Shown: positions 10,796 through 22,318, counted from the stretch's first letter. The stretch is DNA of 64,000 bases from Gari tellinella (GCA_922989275.2 OV277871.1:33738693-33802692); one strand, 5' to 3'. The notes: a model not told the origin generated them from the sequence alone. Numbers and translations are program-made.

Positions 10796-10981
10796 AAAGT
10801 GCAATAATTGTTCTGATCAATAACTGCAAAAAGACATTTTACAAACAATTATTGAAAAAGAAAAACCGGCATTATATACTGTAACCCCTAGTTAGATCGA
10901 CCTCTCAAACTAAGCCCAATCAGTAGTGTTAAAGATGGTTTACAGTTTACAGCAAGATGACAGTAAAACAGAAAGCTCCGA

Positions 10982-11231
10982 TACAGTGGAGAATCTGTTA
11001 TTCTTTCCCGTTTAAACGCAAACGTACGCAAACGCAACGCACTAAAACGTAGAAAAGAACAACTTTTGGACAATTCTGATATTTCATGTTTATCATGGTG
11101 GCAAACAGTTTGGAGCCTGATCAGACGCCGGGTTACCCGGCGTCTGATCTGGCTCCAAACTGTTTGCACTGCAAATAATAGTTTTAGCGTAAACGCGTTT
11201 ATTGGGAAAGAATAACAGATTCTCCACTGTA
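10982..11231 (-). mobile_element. family A MITE nested in a family E arm
   Basis: Standard element. The left flank GCAAGATGACAGTAAAACAG AAAGCTCCGA is half of a family E hairpin; its second half is not found on the other side. Confidence 0.92.
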
Positions 11232-11334
11232 ACACGGCCACATGTTTTAATCGCAAAAATCAAGGCATTGTTCTGATTGGCCGTAAAAGTATATTATTGA
11301 CAGTGTTACAATTCAGGGGACTATAGCCTGAGAA

Positions 11335-11551
11335 TAACCCTATCACTCTCAATGACGCCATTAAGCGCATTTGCAAACAGTTTTGATAAAAAACAAAACT
11401 GTTTGCCACTTCTTTCGAAATAACATCAGTTATACTGCCCTAAATCTAACTTTGAAACGATATTGCAGACAACAATATTGAAGCAGACGAAAATATGGCG
11501 CGATGAAGGGGTAAAAACCTCACAATAATTTTGATCATGAAAGGGTTGAGC
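11335..11551 (+). mobile_element. family C MITE with a shrunken hairpin
   Basis: TAACCCTATCACTCTCAATG to GATCATGAAAGGGTTGA. The hairpin is only CAAACAGTTTTG-ATAAAAAA-CAAAACTGTTTG; the GATCAGACGCC part is gone from both arms. Confidence 0.78.
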
Positions 11552-11732
11552 GATGTGATTTGTTTTACCTGTTCGAGCCCAGGATATAGCAGACTCAGTG
11601 TCGTGGGAAAAGCGAATATAATATGGTGTTTAAATCACAATAGAAAATTAGCGACTAGATGCATATTCAGAGGGTATAATGATCGGACTTAAAGTCATCC
11701 TTTTGTGAAACGTGAAAAGCTATAGACTTGCC

Positions 11733-11790
11733 ACAGTGGGGATAGGCGTTATTCTTTCCCTAAATGCGTTTATGATAATGAGGAATGACT
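11733..11790 (+). mobile_element. family A left-end fragment
   Basis: CACAGTGGGGATAGGCGTTA, TTCTTTCCC and AAATGCGTTTATG only. Confidence 0.5.
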
Positions 11791-11821
11791 TGAGTGCATT
11801 GTAAATATCTAAATGCTAGTA

Positions 11822-12168
11822 GGGAGGGATGGAGGGAGGAGATAGAGAGAGAGAGACATAGAGAGAGAGAGATAGACAGAGAGAGGGAGAGTGGAAGAGT
11901 GGGAGAGACGGAGAATAGTGACGGATAGATAGAGCGAGAGACAGAGATCGAGACAGAGAGAGACGAGAACGAGGCAGCGGAAGACAGAGAAAGAGAGAAA
12001 CAGAAAGAGAGAAAGACAGAGTTACAGAGAGACAGTCAACCAGAGAAAGAGACAGACAGAGAGACAGAGAGAGACACACATACACACAGAGACAGAGAGA
12101 GAGAGAGACATACATACAGATGCAAAGACAGATAGAGAACACAGACAGACAGAGACAGAAACACAGAG
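11822..12168. repeat. GA-rich microsatellite
   Basis: Interrupted (GAGA)n, (GACA)n and (GATA)n; low-complexity open frames on the minus strand are not genes. Confidence 0.95.
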
Positions 12169-12591
12169 AGGCCTGTATGTGTGCTTTAAACTGGTTCTTG
12201 CAGTTTCATTATAGATAATATTATTGCACCATTGAACTGTGTCGGCATCTTAACGGATTTACGCAGTTTTTGTCCTTTCGACTTTCTGTTGACTTTTACG
12301 CCCTATTCTTGCCTGTTTTGGAAAGAGTTGTGGGGACCTTTGCCCTTCAGTCGCCTAGCGGCGCAATCTTGCCAACACACTTATCCCCGTGGTTGGGGCG
12401 TACATGCGTCCAGGAATTAAGATGTTTGTAGCTTGAAAAAAGTCTTGTTTTGATGGAAACGTGTAAACTACATGATTTAAAGATAACAAAGTGAGAACTT
12501 TCACAACAGGCTCGTTAAGTAAAAGTAACAGTCACCCTGACAGAGAGCAAGATAACTGAACAGAACAGAACAGAACATATCGTTTTAGAAA

Positions 12592-13087
12592 TACAGTGGA
12601 AAAGTCGTTATTCTTTCTCGTTTCACTCTTGAGCTGTCAATGGCGCCAAAAGGCGACATTTGTAAACAGTTAAAATCCTGATCAGACGCCGCGTTACGCG
12701 GCGTCTGATCAGGATCAAAACTGTTTGACACTCGTATCGACATTTCTTTAGTCAAAATAGCCCTAAAGCTGAGTTTGCAAAATATTGCATACGACACTAC
12801 CAATGCAGACAATTTGGCGGTGAGAGGGTTAAAGCAGACGAGAACAAAATCACAGGGAAATAGTAGTGAACGAAACTAAACGCCAAATTTATTCCAATGA
12901 TTAAAAAGGGGAAAATGACGATTGTTTCAAAGTGTTGACCATTATTCCAAAATCTGAGTGTCAAACAGTTTAGAGTCTTTTCTGATGCCTGACTACCCGT
13001 CACCTGATTTGGCTTCATAAAGTTTGTAATGGAGAGATATTTTTAACATAATTGCAATCATTGGAATGAATAACTTTTTTTTGCTGT
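12592..13087 (-). mobile_element. old family A MITE split by family C
   Basis: TACAGTGGAAAAGTCGTTAT on the left; CAAACAGTTTAGAGTC, GGCTTCATAAAGTTTG, GGAATGAATAAC and GCTGTA on the right. A family C copy sits between, apparently at the TTAA of the GTTTAAACG motif. Confidence 0.6.
12620..12832 (+). mobile_element. family C MITE nested in family A
   Basis: TTTCACTCTTGAGCTGTCAA start and GGCGGTGAGAGGGTTAA end. Hairpin CAGTTAAAATCCTGATCAGA / CGCCGCGTTACGCGGCG is intact. Confidence 0.78.
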
Positions 13088-13129
13088 ATCAAAAAAAAAT
13101 AAAAAAAATATAAAGATTCGCAATGTATA

Positions 13130-13775
13130 CGACATACATGGGGATTATTATTTGAAGGGGACATGTAAAGTATCCGAACAAGTGAATTGTCCGGATTACC
13201 GCAGGTTCGAATGAACGCATTTTGTTCTACATGTTTGGGCGTGTTCGATTATCAGTTCCAGAACTATTTGGAACGATTCTATGGAATTAGTAAATCAAGT
13301 AAAAACGGAATTGAACCCTTGCAAATATGGTAGTCTGGTTCCCTGCTTAGTATAACTTTGCTGTCGAAGCGTTGGTAAATTGTGCCGGGAACCATGATAA
13401 TACGTCACAATTCTGCTCACACCATTTCCTTGAACAGAACCGATAGAACAGTTCTGGAATTGAATTCCGGACCATTCGATTTCGATTCCGCCAATCCCGT
13501 CAATTCCGGACTGATAATCGAAGACTTCCATAATATGTATGTAGAGATAGGACGCGACTGCGAAGGCAGTCATTACGAAGCAACGTGATCCGAACGATCG
13601 TTATTAGACTGTATATAGGAGAGCTTACTTGGTGTCCATTCCAAAGAACACAAGCTTTGAAATATTCGCACCGTAAGGACAAACGTTTTCTTCAAATGAA
13701 CCCGGCCATTATACCATTTAAAATACAGTCCAAAGTCACACGGACGACCACATAACCAAGCCCATGCTTATATTT
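13130..13775. other. unassigned single-copy-like sequence
   Basis: GGTTCGAATGAACGC and the string GAATTGAATTCCGGACCATT are visible. Open frames on both strands (60-90 codons) have no recognisable domain. Confidence 0.3.
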
Positions 13776-13779
13776 TAGC

Positions 13780-13890
13780 GTTTGTGTTGAGTCTGAAATC
13801 GTTCTCAAGCATTTGATTGGTCAGATTTGAGCCTAGCCGAGGCTCAAATCTGACCAATCAAATGTTTTAGAACGCACTCAGACACAATTC
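13780..13890. repeat. isolated long palindrome
   Basis: Stem CATTTGATTGGTCAGATTTG AGCCT with its complement around AGCCGA; outer parts GTTCTCAAG / TTTTAGAAC and GAGTCTGA / TCAGACAC also pair loosely. Confidence 0.75.
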
Positions 13891-13934
13891 AAACGTTTTA
13901 TAAGCGCCGGGCCAGGCAGAGCTAAAGTCATTGC

Positions 13935-14078
13935 GTACCACGGGGTCTGTTCACGATCCTAACTGTTTGATTCTAATTTCAATATTTCTTAAGTCTAAAT
14001 ACCTAACATTTAAAATTGACACGTGAAAGCAGGCGACAATTGTTTAAAATTGATGATGTTATGGTGGTGAAGGGGTTA
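13935..14078 (+). mobile_element. family C MITE, right half
   Basis: AACTGTTTGATTCTAATTTC, AGCAGGCGACAATTG and GGTGGTGAAGGGGTTA. The terminal TTAA was the target of the next family A copy. Confidence 0.65.
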
Positions 14079-14326
14079 CAGTGGAGAATATGTTATTCTT
14101 TCCCGTTTAAACGCAAACGTACGCAAACACAAATCACTAAAACGTAGAAAATGACAACTTTTTGACAATTCTGATAATTCATCTTTATCTTGGTGGCAAA
14201 CAGTTTGGAGCCTGATCAGACGCCGGGTTACCCGGCGTCTGATTAGGCTCCAAACTGTTTGCATTGGAAATAATCGTTTTAGCGTAAACGCGTTTATTGG
14301 GAGAGAATAACGGTTTCTCCACTGTA
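14077..14326 (-). mobile_element. family A MITE nested in a family C tip
   Basis: CAGTGGAGAATATG left, CGGTTTCTCCACTG right. Hairpin arms both read GGAGCCT near the mismatch site, so this copy is symmetric there. Confidence 0.93.
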
Positions 14327-14390
14327 AGTGTCGCTCAAGAGAGTTTTGGCTGTTTCATAACTCTGGTATTCTAAGTTTATTACAGTGCTT

Positions 14391-14735
14391 CCCCCTACGT
14401 CCAATCGGAGACACAGATTGTTAGCGTTGATCGGAGGGAGTCGTTATAGTGAAGGAAATTGACTTACATTTGCAAACAGCTTGAATCCAAATCAGACGCC
14501 GCGTAACGCGGCATCTGATTTGGATTCAAGCTGTTTGTCACTCGTCATTAATTTATTTGCTGTCAAAATGTCCATTATATCACGTTGAGAAAAACAGCAG
14601 ACGATATTTTTAAGAAGACGATATTGCAGCAGTAAAAGCGTAAGATATAATTGTCCTGTTTAGGGAACTGCTGTGATGGTCGTTGTAAGGAGGGAGTCGT
14701 TGTTAGGAGAGCCGTCGTAGAGAAGGGGCACTGTA
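14391..14735 (+). mobile_element. family G MITE, complete
   Basis: TA-flanked: TACAGTGCTTCCCCCTACGT to AGAAGGGGCACTGTA. The core CAAACAGCTTGAATCC + AATCAGACGCCGCG and complement, then AGCAGACGATATT pieces as in family C. Confidence 0.88.
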
Positions 14736-14788
14736 TATATATTATATATATTATATAGAGTTATAGATTGCACACATTCATTCATACT

Positions 14789-15003
14789 AACATAATTCTT
14801 TCACTGCCATCGTATCGTCTTCTTACAAAGTGGTGTCTGCTTTTTTGCCACAATTTAAATTATTAAGTATTTCTACTTAAGAAATGTTGTAAAAATGCAT
14901 ACTAGTTTTGATCGTGATCAAACGCCGCGTGGCGCGGCGTCTGATCTGGATCCCTACTGTTTGCAAGTAATGTGATTGCGCCATTGGCAGTAGAAGAATT
15001 TAA
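14789..15003 (-). mobile_element. family C MITE
   Basis: TAACATAATTCTTTCACTGC left; hairpin TTTTGATCGTGATCAAACGC / CGCGTGGCGCGGCG; right CCATTGGCAGTAGAAGAATT. Confidence 0.68.
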
Positions 15004-15048
15004 GAGACGTCAATATTAGTGCACTATTCACCTTAAGAGCAGTTCTTC

Positions 15049-15299
15049 TACAGTGGAGAATGTGTTATTCTTTCCCAATAAACGCGTTTACGCTAAAACT
15101 ATTATTTCCAGTGCAAACAGTTTGGAGCCAGATCAGACGCCGGGTAACCCGGCGTCTGATCAGGCTCCAAACTGTTTGCCACCATGATAAACATGAAATA
15201 TCAGAATTGTTCAAAAGTTGTTCTTTTCTACGTTTTAGTGCAAATGCATTTGCGAACGTTTGCGTTTAAACGGGAAAGAATAACGTTTTCTCCACTGTA
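15049..15299 (+). mobile_element. family A MITE, complete
   Basis: CAGTGGAGAATGTG left, AACGTTTTCTCCACTG right; standard core. Confidence 0.94.
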
Positions 15300-16230
15300 C
15301 CAATACCTTGAAGTAGACGTAGTTGGAGTGTAGATATTTAGATAGTTTATTATTATTTTATTTATGGCTTGATCAGTATCCAACTTGCACGCTTCTCGTT
15401 TTAACATTTCAAATCAAACATTGTACGAGCAAAAATACGCAACAAATTCAACTACCAAAACAAATAGCAGATGACATTTTCTGTCATTTGAAGGATATAA
15501 TCGGAATTCCTCGGATTCCAGAAAGCAGACTAAACGATCCCCGTCTTCCTCTCTTCACCATCCGGCGCCAGTGGGACCGAAGGTTACCGGCGTGGGACGA
15601 AAGTTGAGTACGATCTCTCCAGAGACGATTGTTAATATAACAACATTTCTGGCAAACCCGTCTAAAAACAGACCGTTATCCAGTCTACCGCTCTTTTGCT
15701 AGACAAACGTCTTATTTTTCCTCTCTATTTTGGCAAACACCAGTAATTAACGTTTGTTCGTCGGCGCCTCTCATGAGGTATTTAATATACAACAGTGTCA
15801 AAACCTCCTCTATTCTTTAATTATGTTTGAATACTCGGGCACTTTTCCCACTTACGAACGCAAATTAGCGTTTCAGTAATTGTTTCTATAGTTTCACTAA
15901 ACATTTCTATTTGGCGTTGGGAATTGCTTGATTTTAACCAGGTTGAAAAGAGTCGCTGATTTAATTGCGCTTTTACGAGCTGTTGAAATATACGAAATGT
16001 TGAAATCAAGGTAAAGTTTAATTTACGGTTCCTATGTGGAAATCGGTTTGATTTTCGCAATTTTCTCTCACTCAGAAAATGAGTGATTAAGATTGAAGAC
16101 TTTACAGATTCGTCTGCGTTTAAAGTGTCGTCTGGAAATAACTTAATCTCAAAGATTGATGATGGTGAGTGTGGAACCTCGCGCGCATGCCGCGTGTTAG
16201 GGCCCTAACTCTATCAACATCATTGACCTT
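15300..16230. other. unassigned sequence
   Basis: No MITE core. A plus-strand 94-codon open frame (15323-15607) and a minus-strand 79-codon one (15821-16060) show no recognised domain; coding status is unsupported. Confidence 0.3.
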
Positions 16231-16249
16231 TTTAAAATATACTCATTAC

Positions 16250-16530
16250 ATTTGCCGCAAACAGTGTAGACACAGCCCTCTGACACTGTTTGCTAATTTA
16301 GAGCAATATTTATTTTACATGTAGCTACCCACAAATCAAAGGGGCAATTCAAGTGTTCAGTAAAGTCTTGTCCATTTTTGACGGCGTTTTATTTTCTTTT
16401 TCTTTTTTACAATTTATTGCAAAATGACAAACTGTGCAGTGCAGAGTTCGCTCAAAGGGCTCCTTTTATCTGGGTAAACACTGTTTTGCATTTGACAATG
16501 TTACTACAAGTAGTCACATGTGCACTATTT
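16250..16530. mobile_element. two family D relics
   Basis: CGCAAACAGTGTAGACACAG / CCCTCTGACACTGTTTGC (16256-16292) has lost the inner stem; TGTGCAGTGCAGAGTTCGCT / AAAGGGCTCC with GGGTAAACACTGTTTTGC is a second decayed copy. Confidence 0.5.
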
Positions 16531-16878
16531 GCAAATTGCTATAGTTAATATTGATTGTGTTATATTGTTGTTACATGTAGTCATGTGTTTAGTAGGAAAT
16601 GCCTTGTATATAAGTTGAGGTCCTCGTGGAAGACTGCTTTTTTATCAAATAAGCTCTCTCGTTTAATAAAGTATTTATTATATTTATTAATGTTATTAAT
16701 TGTGAAAGACGAGTATATTCATCACTAAGACTCCATGCGTTAAATAGTCACCTGCCATAAACAATGAAAATGAGCTTTCTTTTTGCTGGTATAGTTATAA
16801 CGGTTTTTATAGACCCTTAACTATTTATTTTTTTTTATAAACAATGTATCTACAAAACAGCCCCCTATTCCCCCTGAT
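16531..16878. other. AT-rich unassigned sequence
   Basis: TATTTATTATATTTATTAAT and poly-T runs; no gene or dated repeat recognised. Confidence 0.3.
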
Positions 16879-17122
16879 GCAATTGAGAATCTGTTATTCT
16901 TTCCCGTTTAAACGCAAACGAACGCAAAACACTAAAACGTAGAAAATGACAACTTTTTTGACAAATCTGATAATTCATGTTTATCTTGGTGGCAAACAGT
17001 TTGGAGCCTGATCAGACGCCGGGTTACCCGGCGTCTGATCTGGCTCCAAACTGTTTGCACTGCAAATAATAGTTTTAGCGTAAACGCGTTTATTGGGAAA
17101 TAAAAACGTTTTCTCCACTGTA
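16879..17122 (-). mobile_element. family A MITE, left tip altered
   Basis: GCAATTGAGAATCTGTTATT left, TTTTCTCCACTGTA right; one CGTACGCAAA subrepeat is deleted. Confidence 0.9.
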
Positions 17123-17313
17123 ACTATTTTTTTTGATATACAACGTATCTTCAAAACGCCCCCCTGTTCACCCTGATCGGTTCTACTGATAAGCCTGATT
17201 ATGATTACAAATTATTATCTGGGCCAAACATCATATCAGTATTTCGAGTCAACGCTTCAGATTATCTAATACCCTTACATTACGACAAGAGTCCTCCATA
17301 GAAGTACAAGAGC

Positions 17314-17563
17314 TACAGTGGAGAATCTGTTATTCTTTCCCAATAAACGCGTTTACGCTAAAACTATTATTTGCAGTGCAAACAGTTTGGAGCCAGATCA
17401 GACGCCGGGTAACCCGGCGTCTGATCAGGCTCCAAACTGTTTGCCACCAAGATAAACATGAAATATCAGAATTGACCAAAAGTTGTTCTTTTCTACGTTT
17501 TAGCGCTTTGCGTTTGCGTACGTTTGCGTTTAAACGGGAAAGAATAACAGATTCTCCACTGTA
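17314..17563 (+). mobile_element. family A MITE, complete
   Basis: Standard tips and core; almost identical to the copies at 62.27 and 60.11 kb. Confidence 0.95.
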
Positions 17564-17597
17564 ACTACGGTTGTACGTGACTTTACGTGTAGTAGTA

Positions 17598-17850
17598 TAC
17601 AGTATATACGTTATTCTTACCCGTTTTAAAACGCAATAGAAACCCAAACGCAATTCACTAAAAATGAAGAAAAAATTACAATTTTATGAAATTTCTTACT
17701 TTTTAGTTTCATCCGAGTGTCAAACAGTTTGGGGCCTGATCAGACGCCGGGTTACCCGGCGTCTGATCTGGCTCCAAACTGTTTGCAATTGACATCCTTG
17801 TTTTAGCACAAACACGTTAATTGTGAAAGGATAACGTCTTCTTCTCTGTA
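17598..17850 (-). mobile_element. family A MITE, old body with near-perfect hairpin
   Basis: TACAGTATATACGTTATTCT left, TCTTCTTCTCTGTA right. The body is strongly diverged, yet the hairpin differs from the family form in only one base (GGGGCC). Confidence 0.85.
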
Positions 17851-17992
17851 CATATGTGTTCTTTTTTCGTTGAACTTTTTACTGCGATTAAATTGTTTGT
17901 TTATAAAGTCTGAGGCAGTTTTGCTGAATAACCTTCCATAAAAGCACCAACGACTTTGAACCCTGGTCAGAGACCATGAGGAAAACGGGAAC

Positions 17993-19183
17993 AACCTTTT
18001 GCACAATTAAACAAGAAGAAATATTTGCACAATATAAACATTAAGCAGGAAAAAACCCGAGCAGATCCCTTTGTACAATGTACACTTAGGAGAAAAACAA
18101 GCACAACCTTTTACACAATAAACACTTAGCGAAATAAACCGAGCATTACCTTTTGCACAATGTATATATATAGGAGAAAACAAGCACAACCTTTTGCACA
18201 ATATAAACATTTAGCAGAAAAAAAGGAACAACCTTTTGCATAAGGTAAACATAGGAGAACAACAAGCACAACCTTTTTGCACAATATAAACATTTAGCAG
18301 AAAAAGAGAACAACCTTTTGCATAATGTAAACATAGGAGAACAACAAGCACCACCTTTTTGCACAATATAAACATTAAGCAGACAAAACGAGAACAGCCT
18401 TTTGCACAATGTAAACATAAGGAGAACAATGAGCACAACATTTTTGCACAATATAAACATTTAGCAGAAAAAGAGAACAACCTTTTGCATAATGTAAACA
18501 TAGGAGAACAACAAGTACCTCATTTTTGCACAATATAAACATTTAGCAGAAAAAGAGAACAACCTTTTGCACACTGTAAACATAGGAGAACAACAAGCAC
18601 ACATTTAGCAGACAAAACGAGAACAACCTTTTTCACAATACAAAAATGGGGAGAAAAACAAGCACAACATTTTTGCACAATATAAACATTGAGCAGAAAA
18701 AAGAGAACAGCCTTTTGCACAATGTAAACATAGGAGAACAACAAGCACAACCTTTTTGCCCAATGTAAACATTTAGCAGACAAAACGAGAACAACCTTTT
18801 GCACAATGTAAACATAGGAGAACAACAAGCACAACCTTTTTGCACAATATAAACATTTAGCAGACAAAACGAGAACAAAAATTGCACAATATAAACATTT
18901 AGCAGAAAAATAACAATATCACCTTTTGCACAATATAAACATATAGCAGAAAAACGAGTACAACCTTTTTGTACGATATAAACATTTAGCAGAAAAAAAC
19001 GAATATCACCTTTTGCACAATATTAACATAGGAGACAAATAAGCATAGCCTTTTTGCACAAGATAAACATATAGCAGAAAAAACGAGAACAACCTTTTGC
19101 ACAATATAAATATTTAGCAGAAAAAACGAATATCACCTTTTGCACAATATAGACATAGGCGACAACCTTTTGCACGATATACA
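17993..19183. repeat. dimeric minisatellite, ~40 + ~42 bp half-units
   Basis: Half-unit 1: AACCTTTTGCACAATGTAAA then CATAGGAGAACAACAAGCAC. Half-unit 2: the same start then CATTTAGCAGAAAAAGAGAAC. About 14 dimers, most regular from 18.2 to 18.9 kb. Minus-strand frames are open because the unit lacks stops there. Confidence 0.9.
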
Positions 19184-19189
19184 TAATGT

Positions 19190-19272
19190 TCAAGTCATTT
19201 TGTACATGCTAGTGCATTGCGTTTACGTTTTGTTTGCGTTTAAGCGGGGAGGAACAACGCTTGTCCACTGCA
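19190..19272 (+). mobile_element. family A right-end fragment
   Basis: CTAGTGCATTGCGTTTACG, TTTGCGTTTAAGCGGGGAGG and CTTGTCCACTGCA only. It bounds the minisatellite on the right. Confidence 0.6.
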
Positions 19273-19372
19273 CCAATTCGGTCAAAATGACCTGTTGGAT
19301 ATGTCTACGATAACTATGCGTCATCTGCATGTGTCATTTAAATCTGCGTTCAGTGACATTTCATTAAGAATG

Positions 19373-19490
19373 TACATGATATCAAAATGCAGGTAATAAC
19401 GCAATGCAGAAAGCTCCATAAGAACTAATAGGAGCTTTCTGCATTGACTTTCACCTGATGTTATCTGTCATTAAAGACTGCCCCAAGAGT
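19373..19490. mobile_element. family E-like hairpin
   Basis: GCAATGCAGAAAGCTCC and GGAGCTTTCTGCATTG pair around ATAAGAACTAATA; outer CAGGTAATAAC / ATGTTATCTG also pair. Confidence 0.55.
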
Positions 19491-19522
19491 GCACACCACA
19501 CTGTTTCAACGTTGACACAACG

Positions 19523-19777
19523 CAGGGCTGCCATTTCTCCGGATTTTTCCTAAGTATTCGGATTTTTATCCTAGCAGATCGTAGCTTAAAACAGGCTGAA
19601 ATTAAAGCAGAATGTGCCATATGGCGCATTCTGCTTTACTTTCAACCTGTTTTAAGCAGCCACGTGTCTTCAAAACAAGAAACAGACAGACAAGAAAGCT
19701 ACGATTAGTAAAATTGCGTTTGAAAAATTGAAAATTTGAAATCTTAGGATTTTTATGATCAACTTATGGCAGCCCTG
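19523..19777 (+). mobile_element. family F MITE, complete
   Basis: CAGGGCTGCCATTTCTCC left, TATGGCAGCCCTG right; flanks ACAACG / ACACCG match 5 of 6. The hairpin has AAACAGG on one arm matched by CCTGTTT on the other. Confidence 0.86.
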
Positions 19778-19802
19778 ACACCGTTGTGTGCCCATTGGGT
19801 CA

Positions 19803-20050
19803 TTTCTTCCCCTTGCATAAACTCTACCTTTGCAAACAGTGTAGATCCATCTGTTCCGAGTACATTTGTCATATATGCAAACAATATTGATTCAGATCAG
19901 ATGATTCCTGAGTGAGCCCTCTGATCAGAGTCTGCACTATTTGTCACATAGCAACACATTGACAAAACAACCGTAAATAGTCGGAATGGACTAGACTTAA
20001 TTTGGAACTGGAATTGTCCATATAATGTTTCAAGGAGAAGTGGGTTAAAA
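19803..20050. mobile_element. family D MITE, decayed
   Basis: CAAACAATATTGATTCAGAT / GAGCCCTCTGATCAGAGTCT and AATGGACTAGACTTAATTTG match the D body; tips are weak. Confidence 0.6.
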
Positions 20051-20094
20051 CTTAAAAATAGCCGCTAAACACAGGTTAGATTGTACACCACTGA

Positions 20095-20346
20095 TACAGT
20101 GGAGAATCTGTTATTCTTTCCCGTTTAAACGCAAACGTACGCAAACGCAAATCACTAAAACGTATAGAAAAGAACAACTTTTGGACAATTCTGATATTTC
20201 ATGTTCATCTTGGTGGCAAACAGTTTGGAGCCTGATCAGACGCCGGGTTACCCGGCGTCTGATCTGGCTCCAAACTGTTTGCACTGGAAATAATAGTTTT
20301 AGCGTAAACGCGTTTATTGGGAAAGAATAACACATTCTCCACTGTA
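20095..20346 (-). mobile_element. family A MITE flanked by a 13-bp duplication
   Basis: Standard element. TACACCACTGATA occurs on both sides, longer than the TA seen at other copies. Confidence 0.93.
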
Positions 20347-20489
20347 CACCACTGATATACGGGCACCTATTGTGTTTCTAAGAATGTGACACATCCTAAT
20401 AATGTTCCCCCTTCAGTGCAGTTTTTATTGTTATTCAAAATTCTCCCTCGTGCATCATTCTTCCTCTATGTTAAAACTTTTACCGCCAA

Positions 20490-20699
20490 CCTTAACGCCT
20501 TCACTGCCTTACCCCGAATACGACATGTATTTGCAAATAGTTTTGATTTTGATCAGACGCCGTGTAACAATCCGTCTGTCAGGATTCAAACTGTTTGGAC
20601 CAATTTCAATATTTCTAAGTCAAAATAACAAAAAATTGAATTTGAGAAATAAAAGCAGACGACAATTGTTAAATGACGTCATTGCAGCGAACGGGTGAA
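20490..20699 (+). mobile_element. family C MITE, one arm damaged
   Basis: CTTAACGCCTTCACTGCC left; ATAGTTTTGATTTTGATCAG / CCGTGTAACAATCCGTCTGT hairpin is broken; GACGACAATTG right. Confidence 0.65.
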
Positions 20700-20705
20700 C
20701 CTCGT

Positions 20706-20903
20706 GTAACCATTTCATAGACAAAATATCGTCTGCTTTTTTTTTAGCAAAATTCGATTTTTTGAAGTTCTGACTGAAGAAATATTTGATAAGTTTGTCA
20801 AACAGTTTGGATCTTGATCAGACGCCGCGTGACGCGGCGTCTGATCAAGATCCAAACTGTTTGCAAATTCGACGTAAGTCGCTTATACCATTGAAAGGGT
20901 TAA
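20706..20903 (-). mobile_element. family C MITE
   Basis: TAACCATTTCATAGAC left, CCATTGAAAGGGTTAA right. Hairpin CAAACAGTTTGGATCTTGAT / GACGCCGCG is perfect, including a TT/AA change shared by both arms. Confidence 0.85.
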
Positions 20904-21068
20904 TTTACATACTTTAAACGTATAATGTACTCTACTATGTTACAAATACGTAATAAATTTTTGGAGGCGGTTTTGGTGAATCTATAAAACAGTTCTTTTA
21001 TACTTTAAATTCCCGCCAGTACGACAGCCCAGAGAGTGACTCATTGGCAGACGACAGTACATCTTGAT

Positions 21069-21310
21069 TTAACCCATTACCCCCATAGATGCGCCCTTTT
21101 ACGCCTTTGATTTATCCCCCCCCCCACTAAAGAGAACATTACCATTTTATACAGTAATGGATATATTTCCTATACATTCTGGTAACTTCGCAACGTAAAG
21201 CAGTAAAGTAAAGCAGAATGTGCATGAAGGCACATTCTGGTTTATTTTTAACCTGCTTTAGTGACCACCTGTCTGCAACACTAGAAACAGACTTTGCGGT
21301 AAAAGGTTAA
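21069..21310. mobile_element. family B MITE
   Basis: TTAACCCATTACCCCCATAG left, TGCGGTAAAAGGTTAA right; a C-run of ten at 21117; hairpin GCAGAATGTGC / GCACATTCTG partly decayed. Confidence 0.75.
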
Positions 21311-21486
21311 GTTAACACGTGCTTTAATTTTTTTTTTAGGAATGTATTGTTTCAAGAGTTAGTAGAAGCGAAGTTTTCTACACAATATATCCCCCTTTTT
21401 AGCTGCGATTGTACGAATATTCAGTGACAGTGTAAGAACTGATGGACGCTTACAGTTTGATGGCTTTCTTTCTGTCCACCCATCTA

Positions 21487-21725
21487 CTCTCTCTCTCTCT
21501 CTCATTCCTCTCTCCCTGTCCCTCTCTTTCCATTTATAGCATTCATCTCTATGTTTGTCTCCCTCCCCTCTCTCTCTCTCACATACACCCCTCCACTTCT
21601 CTCTGTCCATTTCCTTTCCCTCTCTATATCCCCCCATGATTCCTTCCTCTCTCTTTCGCTTACTCTCTCTCTCATTCCCTGTTAGCCTTTCTCTCTTTCT
21701 TTGTTTGCTTCTTCTTTCTTGTCAG
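21487..21725. repeat. CT-rich microsatellite
   Basis: Interrupted (CTCT)n with CCCTC and TCTTTC; open frames across it are compositional. Confidence 0.93.
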
Positions 21726-21810
21726 AATCTCTCCTCGCACGCTTTAAGTCCGCTGCTGCGTCTGTTTCATGCCTTTACCTTCTCACATACACTCGCTCAC
21801 ACACGTGCTC

Positions 21811-22063
21811 CAGGGCTGCCATAAGTTGATAATAAAAATCCTTAGATTTCAATTTTTCAATTTTTCAGATGCAATTTTACTAATCGTACCTTACCCCATA
21901 GTCTGTTTCTTGTTTTGAAGACACATGGCAACTTAAACAGGCTGAATGTAAATCTGAATGCGCCTTAAGCGCATTCTGCTTTACTTTCATCCTGTATTAA
22001 GCTACAATCTGCTAGGATAAAAACCCGAATACTTCAGAAAAATCCGGAGAAATGGCAGCCCTG
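21811..22063 (-). mobile_element. family F MITE, complete
   Basis: CAGGGCTGCCATAAGTTG left, AAATGGCAGCCCTG right, exact 6-bp duplication GTGCTC. Confidence 0.88.
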
Positions 22064-22318
22064 GTGCTCACTCTCTCACTCACATTTATTCATCTCACTT
22101 CTCAAATTCTGTTTTACACCTTAATTATCCCCTTCAGTGTTACAACGCCCCACTTTTCCTTGAATCTTAATTGCGCAGTTGCCCAATACAATCACTTATC
22201 ATATATACTCATTATTAACCATGCAGTTGTCTTTAATTATCATTATATTCACGTAAAATCTTCAGTTCACTCGCAAGCGTCTGTATGATGTCACTTATAC
22301 CCTCTTGTCCCGTCTCTC

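Noticed and set aside
13295..13588. Overlapping 92- and 68-codon frames on opposite strands
   Set aside because: Opposite-strand frames over the same bases with no domain; probably chance.
18007..18887. Minus-strand frames with repeated FILCK / YCAK / LHCAKG peptides
   Set aside because: Translation of the 18 kb minisatellite; frames overlap and follow repeat boundaries.
21811..22063. Assigning family F to hAT because tips start with CAGGG
   Set aside because: The flanking duplications are 6 bp, not 8.
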